Source of the DNA: Flavobacterium sp. GT3R68
Lineage (GTDB): Bacteria > Bacteroidota > Bacteroidia > Flavobacteriales > Flavobacteriaceae
Assembly: GCF_007109225.1 (NCBI RefSeq)
Contig: NZ_VJZK01000002.1
Location: 62,001 to 126,000, forward strand
Length of the DNA stretch: 64,000 bases
Direction of reading: 5' to 3'
Shown here: positions 8,929 through 17,658 of the stretch, piece after piece
Layout: each line of letters starts with the position of its first letter
Numbering within the stretch: position 1 is the first letter of the stretch
Notes under the pieces: model-generated
Databases searched by the model: none
Told to the model about the DNA's origin: nothing
What the model saw: only the letters and a program-made list of their open reading frames with translations
Made by a program: the position numbers and the translations under genes

Positions 8929-10200
8929 TTAAACCTTGACAATGATATTCTTTTTGTACAGAATATAAAGTATCAAGGACCACATGACGACATTTGCAAT
9001 GGCAAAAGTTACTGATGCCGACTTAGGTTCACTGAAATAAGGCACAATGCAATGGCTGTAAAAATAATCCTGAATGGTGATCTGTTTGTCTGCTATTTCA
9101 GGGTTTTTTATTTCGACCGCATGCAATATTTTAGAGACAATACCGGAAAAGAAGAATACAATCATCGGATTTACTCCCCAAATAAGGAACAGTTTTGCCC
9201 ACTTTTTATAATGAGCGACATCAATGACATAATATAGAAACGCTAAAGTCAGCATTGCAATTCCGGACGTGTATAAAACGTATGAACTGGACCATAGGTT
9301 TTTATTCAGGGGAAACATCATATTCCAAAGCAAACCCAGAATTATAAGGATTGTTCCAGTTTCGGTCATCCTTTTTATGATTTTCATTGATAACATCGGA
9401 CTATTTAATAATTGACCCACGAGCAGTCCGGAAATCGCACTGGCAATTGTAGGCAATGTACTCAGGATGCCTTCGGGATCCCAAGTTACCGTATATACCC
9501 AAAGATGTCCCGTCAGCACTGTATTGTCCAGCCAGGCGGCAAGATTGGTATTGACAATGAAATTTGCGGGACCAATTCCGGGAACGGGAACCAAAGCCAT
9601 TAAACCCCAATAACCCAATAACAATAGTATCGCCGTCAGCAGCTGTGTTTTTTGTGTTGTTTTTAAATAGAGTAAAGCAGTAAAAAAATAGACAATTCCG
9701 ATGCGTTGTAAAACCCCCGGAATCCTTACGTCGCTAAAGGTTTTTATTCCGCTGTAAGCCAAACCGATTAATACCCCAAAAATAACAACCACTAGCCAGG
9801 TCTTAACTTTTAGACTGAAATTACCCATCAGTGCGTAAGCCACAAGTCCCGTGATAGCCAATCTGCATAATAATAACGGGATTCCTTCCCAACCAAACAG
9901 CTCGATTTTACTAAAAAAATTAAAGAATAAGCCGAGGCAGAAAATTCGAAGTGAACGCACGATGATTTTATTGAGAACATTACTGTCCCATATTTTGGTT
10001 GGCATCGCAAAAGGAACTGCGGCGCCCATGGCGAAAATAAAAAAAGGAAAAACTAAATCGGCCGGGGTGCAGCCATTCCATTCGGCGTGAGCCAAAGGTT
10101 TGTAAATGGCGGACCAATTTCCGGGATTATTGACGATAACCATAAATAAAACAGTAATTCCCCTAAATACATCCAGCGAAATCAGTCGTTCCTTAATCAT
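8929..10200 (-). CDS. DUF5009/HGSNAT-like (NagX-type) membrane acyltransferase
   Basis: 423 residues from ATG 10200. The start MIKERLISLDVFRGITVLFM and the following NGCTPADLVFPFFIF block are diagnostic of the family that includes heparan-alpha-glucosaminide N-acetyltransferase and bacterial NagX. About ten hydrophobic helices follow. Eukaryotic HGSNAT transfers acetyl groups from cytosolic acetyl-CoA to sugar amines across a membrane; for bacterial relatives an amino-sugar role is inferred, not proven. A longer reading from 10305 is rejected because a minus-strand -7 box (TAGCTTTG, 10233-10240) lies within it and the family starts at LDxxRG. Confidence 0.85.
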   Translation of the reverse strand: MIKERLISLDVFRGITVLFMVIVNNPGNWSAIYKPLAHAEWNGCTPADLVFPFFIFAMGAAVPFAMPTKIWDSNVLNKIIVRSLRIFCLGLFFNFFSKIELFGWEGIPLLLCRLAITGLVAYALMGNFSLKVKTWLVVVIFGVLIGLAYSGIKTFSDVRIPGVLQRIGIVYFFTALLYLKTTQKTQLLTAILLLLGYWGLMALVPVPGIGPANFIVNTNLAAWLDNTVLTGHLWVYTVTWDPEGILSTLPTIASAISGLLVGQLLNSPMLSMKIIKRMTETGTILIILGLLWNMMFPLNKNLWSSSYVLYTSGIAMLTLAFLYYVIDVAHYKKWAKLFLIWGVNPMIVFFFSGIVSKILHAVEIKNPEIADKQITIQDYFYSHCIVPYFSEPKSASVTFAIANVVMWSLILYILYKKNIIVKV

Positions 10201-10232
10201 GGTTTCTTTGTTTTGGTTAATACGAAATATAA

Positions 10233-10240
10233 CAAAGCTA
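10233..10240 (-). promoter_or_regulatory. -7 box of the DUF5009 gene
   Basis: CAAAGCTA reads TAGCTTTG on the minus strand (TAnnTTTG), 33 bp before the ATG at 10200. It decides the shorter start. Confidence 0.5.
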
Positions 10241-10309
10241 GTAAAATAAGTGTTTATTTTGGAAATAAGTTTTTGCTCAAATTTCTTCTGGTTCCCAAAA
10301 TTCATTTAT

Positions 10310-10420
10310 TAGCCCCGATTACTTCACTATACTTTTATTTTTATAGGAGTTCAGTGAATTTCATTTGCGCCGGTATCCTCGAGCGCAGCGGAGAGATAAA
10401 GGCAATAGCGGGACAACAGT
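10310..10420. repeat. Diverged copy of a flavobacterial intergenic repeat
   Basis: Within the 315-bp gap 10201-10515, this stretch starts TAGCCCCGATT and continues with CGGTATCCTCGAGCGCAGC, then GAGATAAAGGCAATAGCGGG. It shares the order TAGCCC-GAT / CGG-ATCCT / AGATAAAG / AGC(G/A)GG with the element at 54061-54135. I recall this layout from intergenic repeats in Flavobacterium genomes. This copy is expanded near its left end. The rest of the gap holds only the dapD and DUF5009 promoters. Confidence 0.55.
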
Positions 10421-10469
10421 TGATTGAAAAACTAATGCCACAGCTCCGAAAAAACACAACTTTCGACTT

Positions 10470-10498
10470 TTGGCTATTGCCTAAAAAAGTTATCTTTG
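10470..10498 (+). promoter_or_regulatory. Promoter of dapD
   Basis: A TTG at 10470-10472 and a TATCTTTG box at 10491-10498 are 18 bp apart, close to the Bacteroidota -33/-7 arrangement. The leader to the ATG at 10516 is about 10 bases, which decides this start over upstream in-frame codons. Confidence 0.65.
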
Positions 10499-10515
10499 TT
10501 CAAAATTTAAACTTT

Positions 10516-11331
10516 ATGGACGCTTTACAAACCACTATAGAACAAGCCTGGGACAACCGCGCTTTGTTGCAGGAAGAAAAAACAACGACGGCAATCCGAC
10601 ACGTAATTGATTTGCTGGACGCAGGAACTTTGCGTGTGGCGGAACCAACGGCCGATGGCTGGAAGGTAAACGAGTGGGTGAAGAAAGCGGTGGTTTTGTA
10701 TTTTCCGATTCAGAAAATGGAAACGATGGAAGTGGGTATTTTTGAGTACCATGATAAAATTCCGTTGAAACGAGGATATGCCGAAAAAGGTATCCGCGTG
10801 GTTCCTCATGCGGTGGCACGACATGGCGCTTATATTTCAAAAGGCGTGATTTTGATGCCGAGTTATGTGAACATCGGAGCGTATGTGGACGAAGGAACGA
10901 TGGTGGATACCTGGGCAACCGTGGGCAGCTGTGCGCAGATTGGAAAACATGTGCATTTGAGCGGGGGTGTTGGAATTGGCGGCGTTTTGGAACCGTTACA
11001 GGCAGCTCCGGTGATTATTGAAGATGGTGCTTTTATTGGTTCCCGTTGTATCGTTGTTGAAGGCGTTCATGTAGGTAAAGAAGCGGTTTTGGGCGCGAAT
11101 GTGTGTCTGACAGCCTCAACCAAAATTATTGATGTGACCGGCGATACGCCAAAGGAAATGAAAGGATTTGTTCCGGCCCGTTCGGTAGTGATTCCCGGAA
11201 GTTATACGAAGAAGTTTGCTGCAGGGGAATTCCAAGTGCCATGTGCCTTGATTATCGGGACACGTAAAGCGTCAACAGATTTAAAGACCTCGCTGAATGA
11301 CGCCTTGAGAGAATATGATGTAGCGGTTTAG
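10516..11331 (+). CDS. dapD: 2,3,4,5-tetrahydropyridine-2,6-dicarboxylate N-succinyltransferase
   Basis: 271 residues (E. coli DapD has 274). It succinylates tetrahydrodipicolinate using succinyl-CoA in the diaminopimelate/lysine pathway, feeding peptidoglycan and protein synthesis. The N-terminal helical domain is followed by a left-handed beta-helix with hexapeptide-type repeats from about residue 100 to 230, including VPHAVARHGAYISKGVILMP, MVDTWATVGSCAQIGKHVHL and GGVGIGGVLEP, all DapD signatures. An open frame extends upstream to 10213, but it crosses an intergenic repeat and the promoter, so it is not coding. A bidirectional terminator follows. Confidence 0.97.
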   Translation: MDALQTTIEQAWDNRALLQEEKTTTAIRHVIDLLDAGTLRVAEPTADGWKVNEWVKKAVVLYFPIQKMETMEVGIFEYHDKIPLKRGYAEKGIRVVPHAVARHGAYISKGVILMPSYVNIGAYVDEGTMVDTWATVGSCAQIGKHVHLSGGVGIGGVLEPLQAAPVIIEDGAFIGSRCIVVEGVHVGKEAVLGANVCLTASTKIIDVTGDTPKEMKGFVPARSVVIPGSYTKKFAAGEFQVPCALIIGTRKASTDLKTSLNDALREYDVAV

Positions 11332-11351
11332 AATCTAAACTGTTTGTATAT

Positions 11352-11391
11352 AAAAAAAGCCTTGTCAATATGACAAGGCTTTTTATTTTTG
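11352..11391. terminator. Bidirectional terminator between dapD and the GT2 gene
   Basis: GCCTTGTCA-ATA-TGACAAGGC is a perfect 9-bp stem with A7 before and T-rich sequence after, so it can stop transcription of dapD (plus) and of the convergent glycosyltransferase (minus). Confidence 0.85.
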
Positions 11392-11406
11392 GTATTTTGA
11401 AAACTA

Positions 11407-12159
11407 TTATTGTTTGTTCTTCTGTTGGATTTTGAGTAGTTTGGCATATTTCATATACGAGAAAAAGCCTTGAATAATCGAAATGGACAAACCGTCAAGA
11501 CCGTTCAGAAAGCCTTTCTTAAAAAAGAAGCATCTCAAAAAAGCTACTTTCCCGTTAAGGATTGGCTTGAACCAGGTAATTCTTTTTCCCTGGTCGTACA
11601 ATTGCTGTGCATGCCAGCCGGAGTATTGATTCTTTTTGGTAATAATCTGGTCCAACGAATCCCAGCCATAATGCAATATATGAACCGAAACACGCGTTTC
11701 ATTTTGCGTAATAATTTTTTGATGTACAATCGATTCAGACGGATGCGCGGTCTGCTTGTTAAAAAAACGGACTTTATGATCGGGGTACCAGCCTGCGAAA
11801 TCAATCAGCTTGTCGCCCAGAAAGTTTTTTATCCGGAAACTGAACGCATCATAGCCTCCTTCCAGGTATTTCCCCTGCAGAATGAACTCTTCAGCATCTT
11901 TATCCAGAAATTCGTCGGCATCGAGATTTAATATCCAGTCATTTTTACAATATGGTAATCCGTGCGTACGTTGCGGTCCATCGCCCAAAAAAGGCTGTGA
12001 AATAACAATGGCTCCTTTTTCCTTGGCAATTTCTACCGTTCGGTCCTTGCTCAGCGAATCCACTACAATCACTTCGTCACAAACTTTGAAAAGCGCATCG
12101 ATACACTTGCCAATCATTTTTTCTTCATTGAAAGAAATCACCAAACCGCTAATTGCCAT
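11407..12159 (-). CDS. GT2 glycosyltransferase, WaaE/LgtF-like
   Basis: 250 residues from ATG 12159. It resembles the LPS-core beta-1,4-glucosyltransferase group (WaaE/KdtX/LgtF): SGLVISFNEEKMIGKCIDAL, then EVIVVDSLSKDRTVEIA, then GDGPQRTHGLPYCKNDWILN, and the DxD-type metal/nucleotide-sugar site NLDADEFLD. The C-terminal part is basic and likely membrane-associated. The product would add a hexose to the LOS/LPS inner core at the cytoplasmic face; donor and acceptor are inferred. A TATTTTTG box at 12184-12191 overlaps the alternative start at 12186, so 12159 is chosen. It opens the envelope-glycan cluster. Confidence 0.85.
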   Translation of the reverse strand: MAISGLVISFNEEKMIGKCIDALFKVCDEVIVVDSLSKDRTVEIAKEKGAIVISQPFLGDGPQRTHGLPYCKNDWILNLDADEFLDKDAEEFILQGKYLEGGYDAFSFRIKNFLGDKLIDFAGWYPDHKVRFFNKQTAHPSESIVHQKIITQNETRVSVHILHYGWDSLDQIITKKNQYSGWHAQQLYDQGKRITWFKPILNGKVAFLRCFFFKKGFLNGLDGLSISIIQGFFSYMKYAKLLKIQQKNKQ

Positions 12160-12183
12160 TGTAGAATTGAATTTATTGAAATG

Positions 12184-12191
12184 CAAAAATA
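12184..12191 (-). promoter_or_regulatory. -7 box of the WaaE-like gene
   Basis: CAAAAATA reads TATTTTTG on the minus strand. Transcription would start near 12177, which rules out the upstream ATG at 12186. Confidence 0.55.
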
Positions 12192-12287
12192 GGACTTTTA
12201 CAGCAAATTTTTCCCTTATTTCAATTTTGCATCTTGAGCTTCCTGAAATACTTTGTAATTTAGCGCATCGAAATAAATTGGGAATCC

Positions 12288-13367
12288 ATGAAAATATTAG
12301 TCATACAGCAGAAAAGAATTGGGGATGTATTAACCAGTACGATTTTGAGCAACAACCTTAAAAAGTTTTATCCGGATGCTGCAATTGATTATATGTGTTA
12401 TCCAAATTGTGTGGATGTTTTGTTGCAGAATCCCAATATTAACGAGATCATTGTTCTGAAACAGGATGTTAGAAAATCCTATCCTCAATTAATGAAGTTC
12501 ATTTCGGGCATCCGAAAAAGAAAATATGATGTCGTGATTGATGCCTACAGTAAATTGGAAACCAATCTGATTACGCTATTTTCCGGTGCCAAATATAAAA
12601 TTTCTTATGATAAAGGGTATTCCAATCTGTTTTACAACCATACTTTGAAACGATTGAAGAACGGTACAAAATCAGAATTGGGACTTGCAATCGATAACCG
12701 ACTGATGCTTTTAAAACCTTTGATTAAAGAACCGATTACCGACTATAAACCGAAAGTCTTTTTGACAGAAGCTGAAATCGAGGAAGCTAAAAAATTATTG
12801 GCAAGATTTGGTATTCAGGAAGAAACAAAGCCTTTAGTGATGTTTGGTATTTTAGGAAGCGAATGGTACAAAACGTATCCTTTGGACAAAATGGCAAAAA
12901 TCATTGATTTCACCGTCGAACAACTCAATGCCGATATCATTTTCAATTATATTCCGTCACAAAAAGAAGATGCGTTAAAAATCTATAATTTTTGTAAAAC
13001 CGAAACCCAGAAAAACATTCACTTTGACTTGTACAGCGAAGGATTACGACCATTTTTGGCGTTGCTTTCGCAATGTTCGATGCTGATTGGCAATGAAGGT
13101 GGTTCGGTAAATATGGCCAAAGCGCTAAGCGTTCCTACGTTTTCACTTTTTTCTCCATCTGTAGATAAGGAAACGTGGCAGATTTTTGAAAACGAAAAGG
13201 AGAATCTTTCCATTCACCTGAAAGACTTAAAACCGGAAATTTACGAGCAGCACGACGAGAAATACATCAAGGAGCATACTTTCAAATACTTTGATGAATA
13301 TCCTCTGGAGTTAATCCTGGAAAAATTAAAACAATATTTTAGGGATTTGGGCTTTTTGAAAAGCTAA
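12288..13367 (+). CDS. GT9 family heptosyltransferase-like glycosyltransferase
   Basis: 359 residues, normal for GT9. The opening MKILVIQQKRIGDVLTSTIL has the GT9 (R)-x-G-D-x-(L)-x(S/T) acceptor-loop motif, and the C-terminal half holds SMLIGNEGGSVNMAKALSVP, equivalent to the donor-binding GNDTGxxHxAAA-type segment of WaaC/WaaF, with Glu-Gly-Gly in place of Asp-Thr-Gly. Classical members transfer heptose from ADP-heptose to LPS core. It is divergent from the WaaE-like gene and its end overlaps the convergent GT2 gene by 4 bp. Confidence 0.88.
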   Translation: MKILVIQQKRIGDVLTSTILSNNLKKFYPDAAIDYMCYPNCVDVLLQNPNINEIIVLKQDVRKSYPQLMKFISGIRKRKYDVVIDAYSKLETNLITLFSGAKYKISYDKGYSNLFYNHTLKRLKNGTKSELGLAIDNRLMLLKPLIKEPITDYKPKVFLTEAEIEEAKKLLARFGIQEETKPLVMFGILGSEWYKTYPLDKMAKIIDFTVEQLNADIIFNYIPSQKEDALKIYNFCKTETQKNIHFDLYSEGLRPFLALLSQCSMLIGNEGGSVNMAKALSVPTFSLFSPSVDKETWQIFENEKENLSIHLKDLKPEIYEQHDEKYIKEHTFKYFDEYPLELILEKLKQYFRDLGFLKS

Positions 13368-14176
13368 AGAGTGTCAATCCCGTTTTCAATCTTAACGATT
13401 TTATTCTTTTTATTGTAGCTTCTGATGGCGTTGTTTTTCTGCCAGATTTCAGGGCTTGAATATCCTCTGGCGTGATCCAGATGCAGGCAGATGGCACTAT
13501 AGCGGATTTGTTTGGAAAGCAATCCGTTGTTGAATAAACGTTCTCCCAATTCCCTGTCCAGTCCGCCGTATTTCATTTCGTGATTGAATCCGTTCACTGC
13601 AATAATATCGCTTTTGAATCCCGAAGAATTATGACCGTTCCACGAACGTTTGGTTGGGGTTATCCAATTCATGAAACGGGCAAACAATTTGCTTTCTGTT
13701 AATTTACTGCTTTTGAAATTCGTCTTAAATCCATTGGTTTTCAACCAGCTTAGGTGAAAACAATTTTGGGTGTTAATGTCTTCCTCCGAAATGAGTTCAG
13801 AAATGGTCATCGATAATTTGAAATAGCCACCCGAAAGGAAATAGCCTTTTTCCTGAAATTTTAAATGCGTGGCCACAAAATCTTTTCTCGGAATGCAATC
13901 CCCGTCAGTAAAAAGAAGGTACTCGGAATGTGATTCTAAAATAGCTCGGTTTAAGATTTGTGATTTCTGAAAACCACGATCTTCCTGATAAACGTGTACT
14001 ATCGGATGTTTGAAGTGGGATTTAAAATCAGTCAGTAATTCCTTGGTTTTAGATGTAGAACCATCATCGGCAATTACGATTTCAAAATCAGTTTCGGTCT
14101 GGACGCTAAATCCAATGAGGACTTTTCGCAACCATTCTTCTGCATTATACGTCGTAATAATTACTGAAACTTTCAT
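13364..14176 (-). CDS. GT2 family glycosyltransferase
   Basis: 270 residues. GT-A fold signatures: VSVIITTYNAEEWLRKVL (nucleotide-binding start), EIVIADDGSTSKT, and the metal site LFTDGDCIPRKDF. The later NGFNHEMKYGGLDRELGERL carries the acidic catalytic region of chondroitin-polymerase/galactosyltransferase-like GT2 enzymes. The sugar is not predictable. It is probably the third gene of a minus-strand unit with the GT17 enzyme and the LPS kinase. Its 3' end overlaps the GT9 gene by 4 bp in convergent orientation. Confidence 0.85.
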   Translation of the reverse strand: MKVSVIITTYNAEEWLRKVLIGFSVQTETDFEIVIADDGSTSKTKELLTDFKSHFKHPIVHVYQEDRGFQKSQILNRAILESHSEYLLFTDGDCIPRKDFVATHLKFQEKGYFLSGGYFKLSMTISELISEEDINTQNCFHLSWLKTNGFKTNFKSSKLTESKLFARFMNWITPTKRSWNGHNSSGFKSDIIAVNGFNHEMKYGGLDRELGERLFNNGLLSKQIRYSAICLHLDHARGYSSPEIWQKNNAIRSYNKKNKIVKIENGIDTL

Positions 14177-14238
14177 CTGATATTATCTAGTTTCATTGAA
14201 ACTATTGAGAAGTGAAAAATACATTTTTTTCAGAAATA

Positions 14239-15000
14239 TTACTTCCAAAACTTCAATTTCTTTTTTAATCTTTTCTTTCTGTAAAAACGATGTTGAAAAT
14301 GAGTGGTCATTTTCCACAGTGTCTGAAAAATAAGTCCTTCCGGCTCTCCGGAGACTTTAGCATATTCGTTACTCATTACGGCTACCATTTCCTTGTGTGG
14401 TGTAAGTCGGCATAAGTTTTTCATCCGAACATCGAAAGGCATCGTCTTATGAAATTGCATGCGGTTCAAATCCACCAAAAAGAATTCATAGTTTCCAGAA
14501 ATCGTTTTTTTAATTAACGTATTGCCGGGAGAATGATCCATAAATTCGATTCCCTTTTGATGCAAAGTATATGAGAAACGGGTAAACTGGCGCAAAATAG
14601 TGTCACGATCCGGATAATCCGGAATTTCCACTAATTCCCTATAGGTCAGGTGACATTTCAGATGTTCGCTGACATAGTAGCTGTCTTTGAGTCCCGCCAA
14701 AGTGGAATTTTCAAAATAAGCAATGGGTTCCGGTGTTCCGATGCCGTTTTCAAGCAGAATATTGGCATATTCAAATGAGCGTCGGGCCTTTGATTTTCTG
14801 AAATATTTGTAAGCAACTTTGTTAATCAGATTCGGAATTTTGAACGATTTGATATTAATAGTTTTTCCGTGGACTTCAAAAAGTTTGATTTTATTTCTTT
14901 TACCATCTCCAAACAAGTTGCCTTCAGTCTGGAAATTGGCTATCAGATCCATAACTGCTTTTTGTGGCACCAAAGGGTTTCGCTTAAAGTGGAATGTCAT
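14239..15000 (-). CDS. Kdo kinase / WaaP-type lipopolysaccharide kinase family protein
   Basis: 253 residues with a degenerate protein-kinase-like fold of the LPS core kinase family (KdkA/WaaP, Pfam Kdo). Visible signatures are a basic N-terminal lobe (KVAYKYFRKSKARRSFEYAN), an EH hinge (YYVSEHL), the catalytic-loop equivalent GIEFMDHSPGNTLI with Asp and Asn spaced as in HxDxxxxN loops, and the metal-binding FFLVDLNRM. Such enzymes phosphorylate heptose or Kdo of LPS in the cytoplasm. The position among glycosyltransferases supports core-LPS phosphorylation. It is 14 bp downstream of the GT17 gene. Confidence 0.82.
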   Translation of the reverse strand: MTFHFKRNPLVPQKAVMDLIANFQTEGNLFGDGKRNKIKLFEVHGKTINIKSFKIPNLINKVAYKYFRKSKARRSFEYANILLENGIGTPEPIAYFENSTLAGLKDSYYVSEHLKCHLTYRELVEIPDYPDRDTILRQFTRFSYTLHQKGIEFMDHSPGNTLIKKTISGNYEFFLVDLNRMQFHKTMPFDVRMKNLCRLTPHKEMVAVMSNEYAKVSGEPEGLIFQTLWKMTTHFQHRFYRKKRLKKKLKFWK

Positions 15001-15014
15001 ATTTTTTGAATAAA

Positions 15015-15869
15015 TTATTTTGAAAAGAAGAACTCCTTAAACTTGTTACGGCCTTCATCCGTTTTGAGGTATTTTGGGAAATTATAATCTCCGTTCATTA
15101 TTTCGAACTCCAGGTCACGTCCAAAAAGGTCTTTCCCGTTTTGGATTAATTCCAAAATATTTTTTTCGTCTTTGTATTCTTCCAAATTATATTCAGTGTG
15201 TGCGAATGCTTCCAATTTTGCAATAATCTTCTTAACGCCACCGATATAGGTAAAATGCCACCCTGCATTTGGAATGATTTTATACACTTCTCCCCTTCTT
15301 TTGGTTCGCATAATAATCTTGCGGATTTTAGACGGCGTTTTTTTCAACAGTTTATATGGCAACACTGCGGTACTATGCCATATTCCGTTTTTAGCTTCCT
15401 CTTTTGTCATGTTACTTCCTCCGTCGAAAATGAGTTTGTTGTTGAGGAAATACATGAACATGTCCATTTTCAGCCCATAGATTTCATGAACACCTTTTGA
15501 TACTAATTTTTTAATGACAGCTGCATCCGGAATTTCATCAAGATCAGAGATTAAAATAATATCATCCGGTTTGCAATTGACCAATCCTTTAAGAATCGAG
15601 TCTCTTTGGAAGATTTCTAATTTCCAAGAGGAAAATCGGTTAATGATTGGTATAAATAATGGATATTTAGTGATTTTCACATGGATAATCTTATGAAGGA
15701 ATTTGGAAAACCGTTCTTTATTTTCTTCAAAAACAAATGGCTTTGGGAGATTTTGATGCGTCCTGTCAGCTTCAACCAACACAAATTTGTCAACTACATC
15801 ATTCAGTTCATTAAGTCTAATTTCTAAGATGTCTAATTCATTGAAGAAAGGAAAGCAATCATAAACCAT
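15015..15869 (-). CDS. GT17 family glycosyltransferase (beta-1,4-GlcNAc-transferase-like)
   Basis: 284 residues. The start MVYDCFPFFNELDILEIRLN, the VLVEADRTHQNLPKPF block and the metal-site motif ILISDLDEIPD are characteristic of family GT17, named for eukaryotic N-acetylglucosaminyltransferase III and common in bacterial polysaccharide loci. In bacteria acceptor and donor are mostly unknown. It heads a minus-strand unit with the LPS kinase and a GT2 enzyme, behind a TATATTTG promoter box. Confidence 0.88.
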   Translation of the reverse strand: MVYDCFPFFNELDILEIRLNELNDVVDKFVLVEADRTHQNLPKPFVFEENKERFSKFLHKIIHVKITKYPLFIPIINRFSSWKLEIFQRDSILKGLVNCKPDDIILISDLDEIPDAAVIKKLVSKGVHEIYGLKMDMFMYFLNNKLIFDGGSNMTKEEAKNGIWHSTAVLPYKLLKKTPSKIRKIIMRTKRRGEVYKIIPNAGWHFTYIGGVKKIIAKLEAFAHTEYNLEEYKDEKNILELIQNGKDLFGRDLEFEIMNGDYNFPKYLKTDEGRNKFKEFFFSK

Positions 15870-15884
15870 GGAGAATATTTTTCA

Positions 15885-15892
15885 CAAATATA
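15885..15892 (-). promoter_or_regulatory. -7 box of the GT17-kinase-GT2 unit
   Basis: CAAATATA reads TATATTTG on the minus strand (TAnnTTTG), 16 bp before the GT17 ATG. Confidence 0.55.
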
Positions 15893-15928
15893 AAAAATAA
15901 TATTAACTTGCCTCATTAATCAAAAACT

Positions 15929-16726
15929 ATGGAAAAACTACCTTCGTGTTCATTGGTAACGCCCACTTATAATTGGCCTGAAGCATTAGAATTGTTATTA
16001 TTCAGTGCAATGAATCAGACGGTTTTACCAAACGAAGTGCTAATTGCAGATGATGGTTCGAGAGAAGATACCAAGCAGTTAATCGAACATTTTCAAAAGA
16101 GATTCCCCGTCCCGTTAATTCATATTTGGCATGAAGATATTAAAAACCGGAAGCCAAAAATCATGAATGCCGCTATTGCCGCAGCCAAATACGATTACAT
16201 TATCGAAATTGACGGTGATATTATCATGAACAGGCATTTTGTCGAAGACCATTTGACATTTGCTGATAAAGGACTTTACTTATTTGGTTCAAGAGTAAAC
16301 ATCCAAAAGCAAATTCTACCGGATCTGTTTTCCAGAAAAATAATCCACTTCAATTTCTTTTCGAAAGGCATTAAAAAACGAGGCCGAACATTACGATTTC
16401 CTTTTTTGATGAAGTTTGCCAAAATTGTGGATAAACGTTCTTCTAAACTAAGAGGCTGCAATATGTCTTTCTGGAGATCGGATTTTATCAAAATCAATGG
16501 TTTCAATGAATCGTTGGTCGGTTGGGGAATTGATGATTCAGAAATGATTCAGCGTCTTCATAACCTCGGGATAAAGGGTAAACGCCTTAAAAATGCCGGA
16601 ATTGCGTATCATATCTATCACAAGGAACAATCCAAAAGCCATATCGAAATCAACAACGAAATCGAGAGAGAAACCACTGAAAAGAAACTGACCTTTATTG
16701 AAAAAGGCATCAATCAATACTTATAA
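15929..16726 (+). CDS. GT2 family glycosyltransferase with galactosyltransferase-type C-terminus
   Basis: 265 residues. The N-terminal GT-A core reads CSLVTPTYNWPEALELLL, EVLIADDGSREDT and the metal site YIIEIDGDIIMNRHFV. The C-terminal NGFNESLVGWGIDDSEMIQR matches the Glyco_transf_7C region (GWGxED-type) found in galactosyl- and N-acetylgalactosaminyltransferases and chondroitin synthase. It likely adds a hexose to a cell-surface glycan on the cytoplasmic side. Its stop codon is directly followed by the ATG of the next glycosyltransferase, so the two are translationally coupled. Confidence 0.85.
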   Translation: MEKLPSCSLVTPTYNWPEALELLLFSAMNQTVLPNEVLIADDGSREDTKQLIEHFQKRFPVPLIHIWHEDIKNRKPKIMNAAIAAAKYDYIIEIDGDIIMNRHFVEDHLTFADKGLYLFGSRVNIQKQILPDLFSRKIIHFNFFSKGIKKRGRTLRFPFLMKFAKIVDKRSSKLRGCNMSFWRSDFIKINGFNESLVGWGIDDSEMIQRLHNLGIKGKRLKNAGIAYHIYHKEQSKSHIEINNEIERETTEKKLTFIEKGINQYL

Positions 16727-17650
16727 ATGTTTGACATAGCCGTAATTTTAATCAATTATAATTCAAGCGAACACACGATTAACTGTATTCGTTCGATCAT
16801 TGAAAAAACCTCAAAAAACCTTCGCTATCAAATTATCATCACCGATAATTGCTCTGAAAAAGAAGACTACCTGAAACTCAAATCTTTTTGTGATACTGAT
16901 ACCATTCCCAATTTGCAATTACACCGTAACCATATCAACACTGGATTTGGCGGAGGAAATATGTACGGTGCGCAATATGCGAATGCTTATTATCTGGCGT
17001 TCATAAACAATGATACTTTATTGATTAACGATTGTTTGTCCATTCTTAAGACCACTTTAGATGCTAATCCGGAAATCGGAATTGCCGGCGCGCAGGCATT
17101 CAAGGAAAATGGCGATTTTATGATTTCGCTGGACCATTTTGCTTCACCGGCAAGAGAAATCATCGGAAGGAAATTTTTAGAAATCACAAATCCGAAAAAA
17201 TACCCAAAACGTAAAAAAAGATATACGGAACCGGTACAGGTAAATTTTGTTCCCGGCAGTTTTATGTTTGTCAGGGCGACAGATTTCAATGCCATCGGTG
17301 GTTTTGATACGAACATTTTCCTGTATTATGAGGAAACCGATTTGTGCATCCGATTGGCCAATCAATCCAAGTTTGCCTATTTGGTGCCGGAAGCAGAATT
17401 CATTCATTTCCATGGTGCCAGTACAGAACGTTCTTTAGCTATCAAAAAGGAATTAAAAATCTCGTTGTTGTACATTATGAGAAAGCATTACGGATATTTT
17501 GGACACAAAATAGTATTGCTGTTCCTTACGGTGAAATACTTTTTTAGCAATATTTTCAAACCTAAAAACTGGCCTTTATTCGTCCTGTTTTTGACTGGGG
17601 CGCCATTGTCCAAATCATTAAAAATGAAACAACGCATCGTACATTTATAA
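16727..17650 (+). CDS. GT2 family glycosyltransferase, rhamnosyltransferase-like
   Basis: 307 residues. It shows the WbbL/RfbF-like pattern: AVILINYNSSEHTINCIRSI at the N-terminus, HINTGFGGGNMYGAQYA, the AFINNDTLL metal site, VNFVPGSFMFVRATDFNAIG and FLYYEETDLCIRL, the acidic catalytic segment typical of dTDP-rhamnosyl transferases. The C-terminus has one or two hydrophobic segments likely to anchor it to the membrane. The start codon abuts the stop of the preceding GT2 gene with no gap. Confidence 0.86.
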   Translation: MFDIAVILINYNSSEHTINCIRSIIEKTSKNLRYQIIITDNCSEKEDYLKLKSFCDTDTIPNLQLHRNHINTGFGGGNMYGAQYANAYYLAFINNDTLLINDCLSILKTTLDANPEIGIAGAQAFKENGDFMISLDHFASPAREIIGRKFLEITNPKKYPKRKKRYTEPVQVNFVPGSFMFVRATDFNAIGGFDTNIFLYYEETDLCIRLANQSKFAYLVPEAEFIHFHGASTERSLAIKKELKISLLYIMRKHYGYFGHKIVLLFLTVKYFFSNIFKPKNWPLFVLFLTGAPLSKSLKMKQRIVHL

Positions 17651-17658
17651 TTGGATGA

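Noticed and set aside
10213..10515. N-terminal extension of dapD by 101 codons
   Set aside because: It runs through an intergenic repeat and the dapD promoter, and DapD proteins are about 270 residues long from MDALQ.
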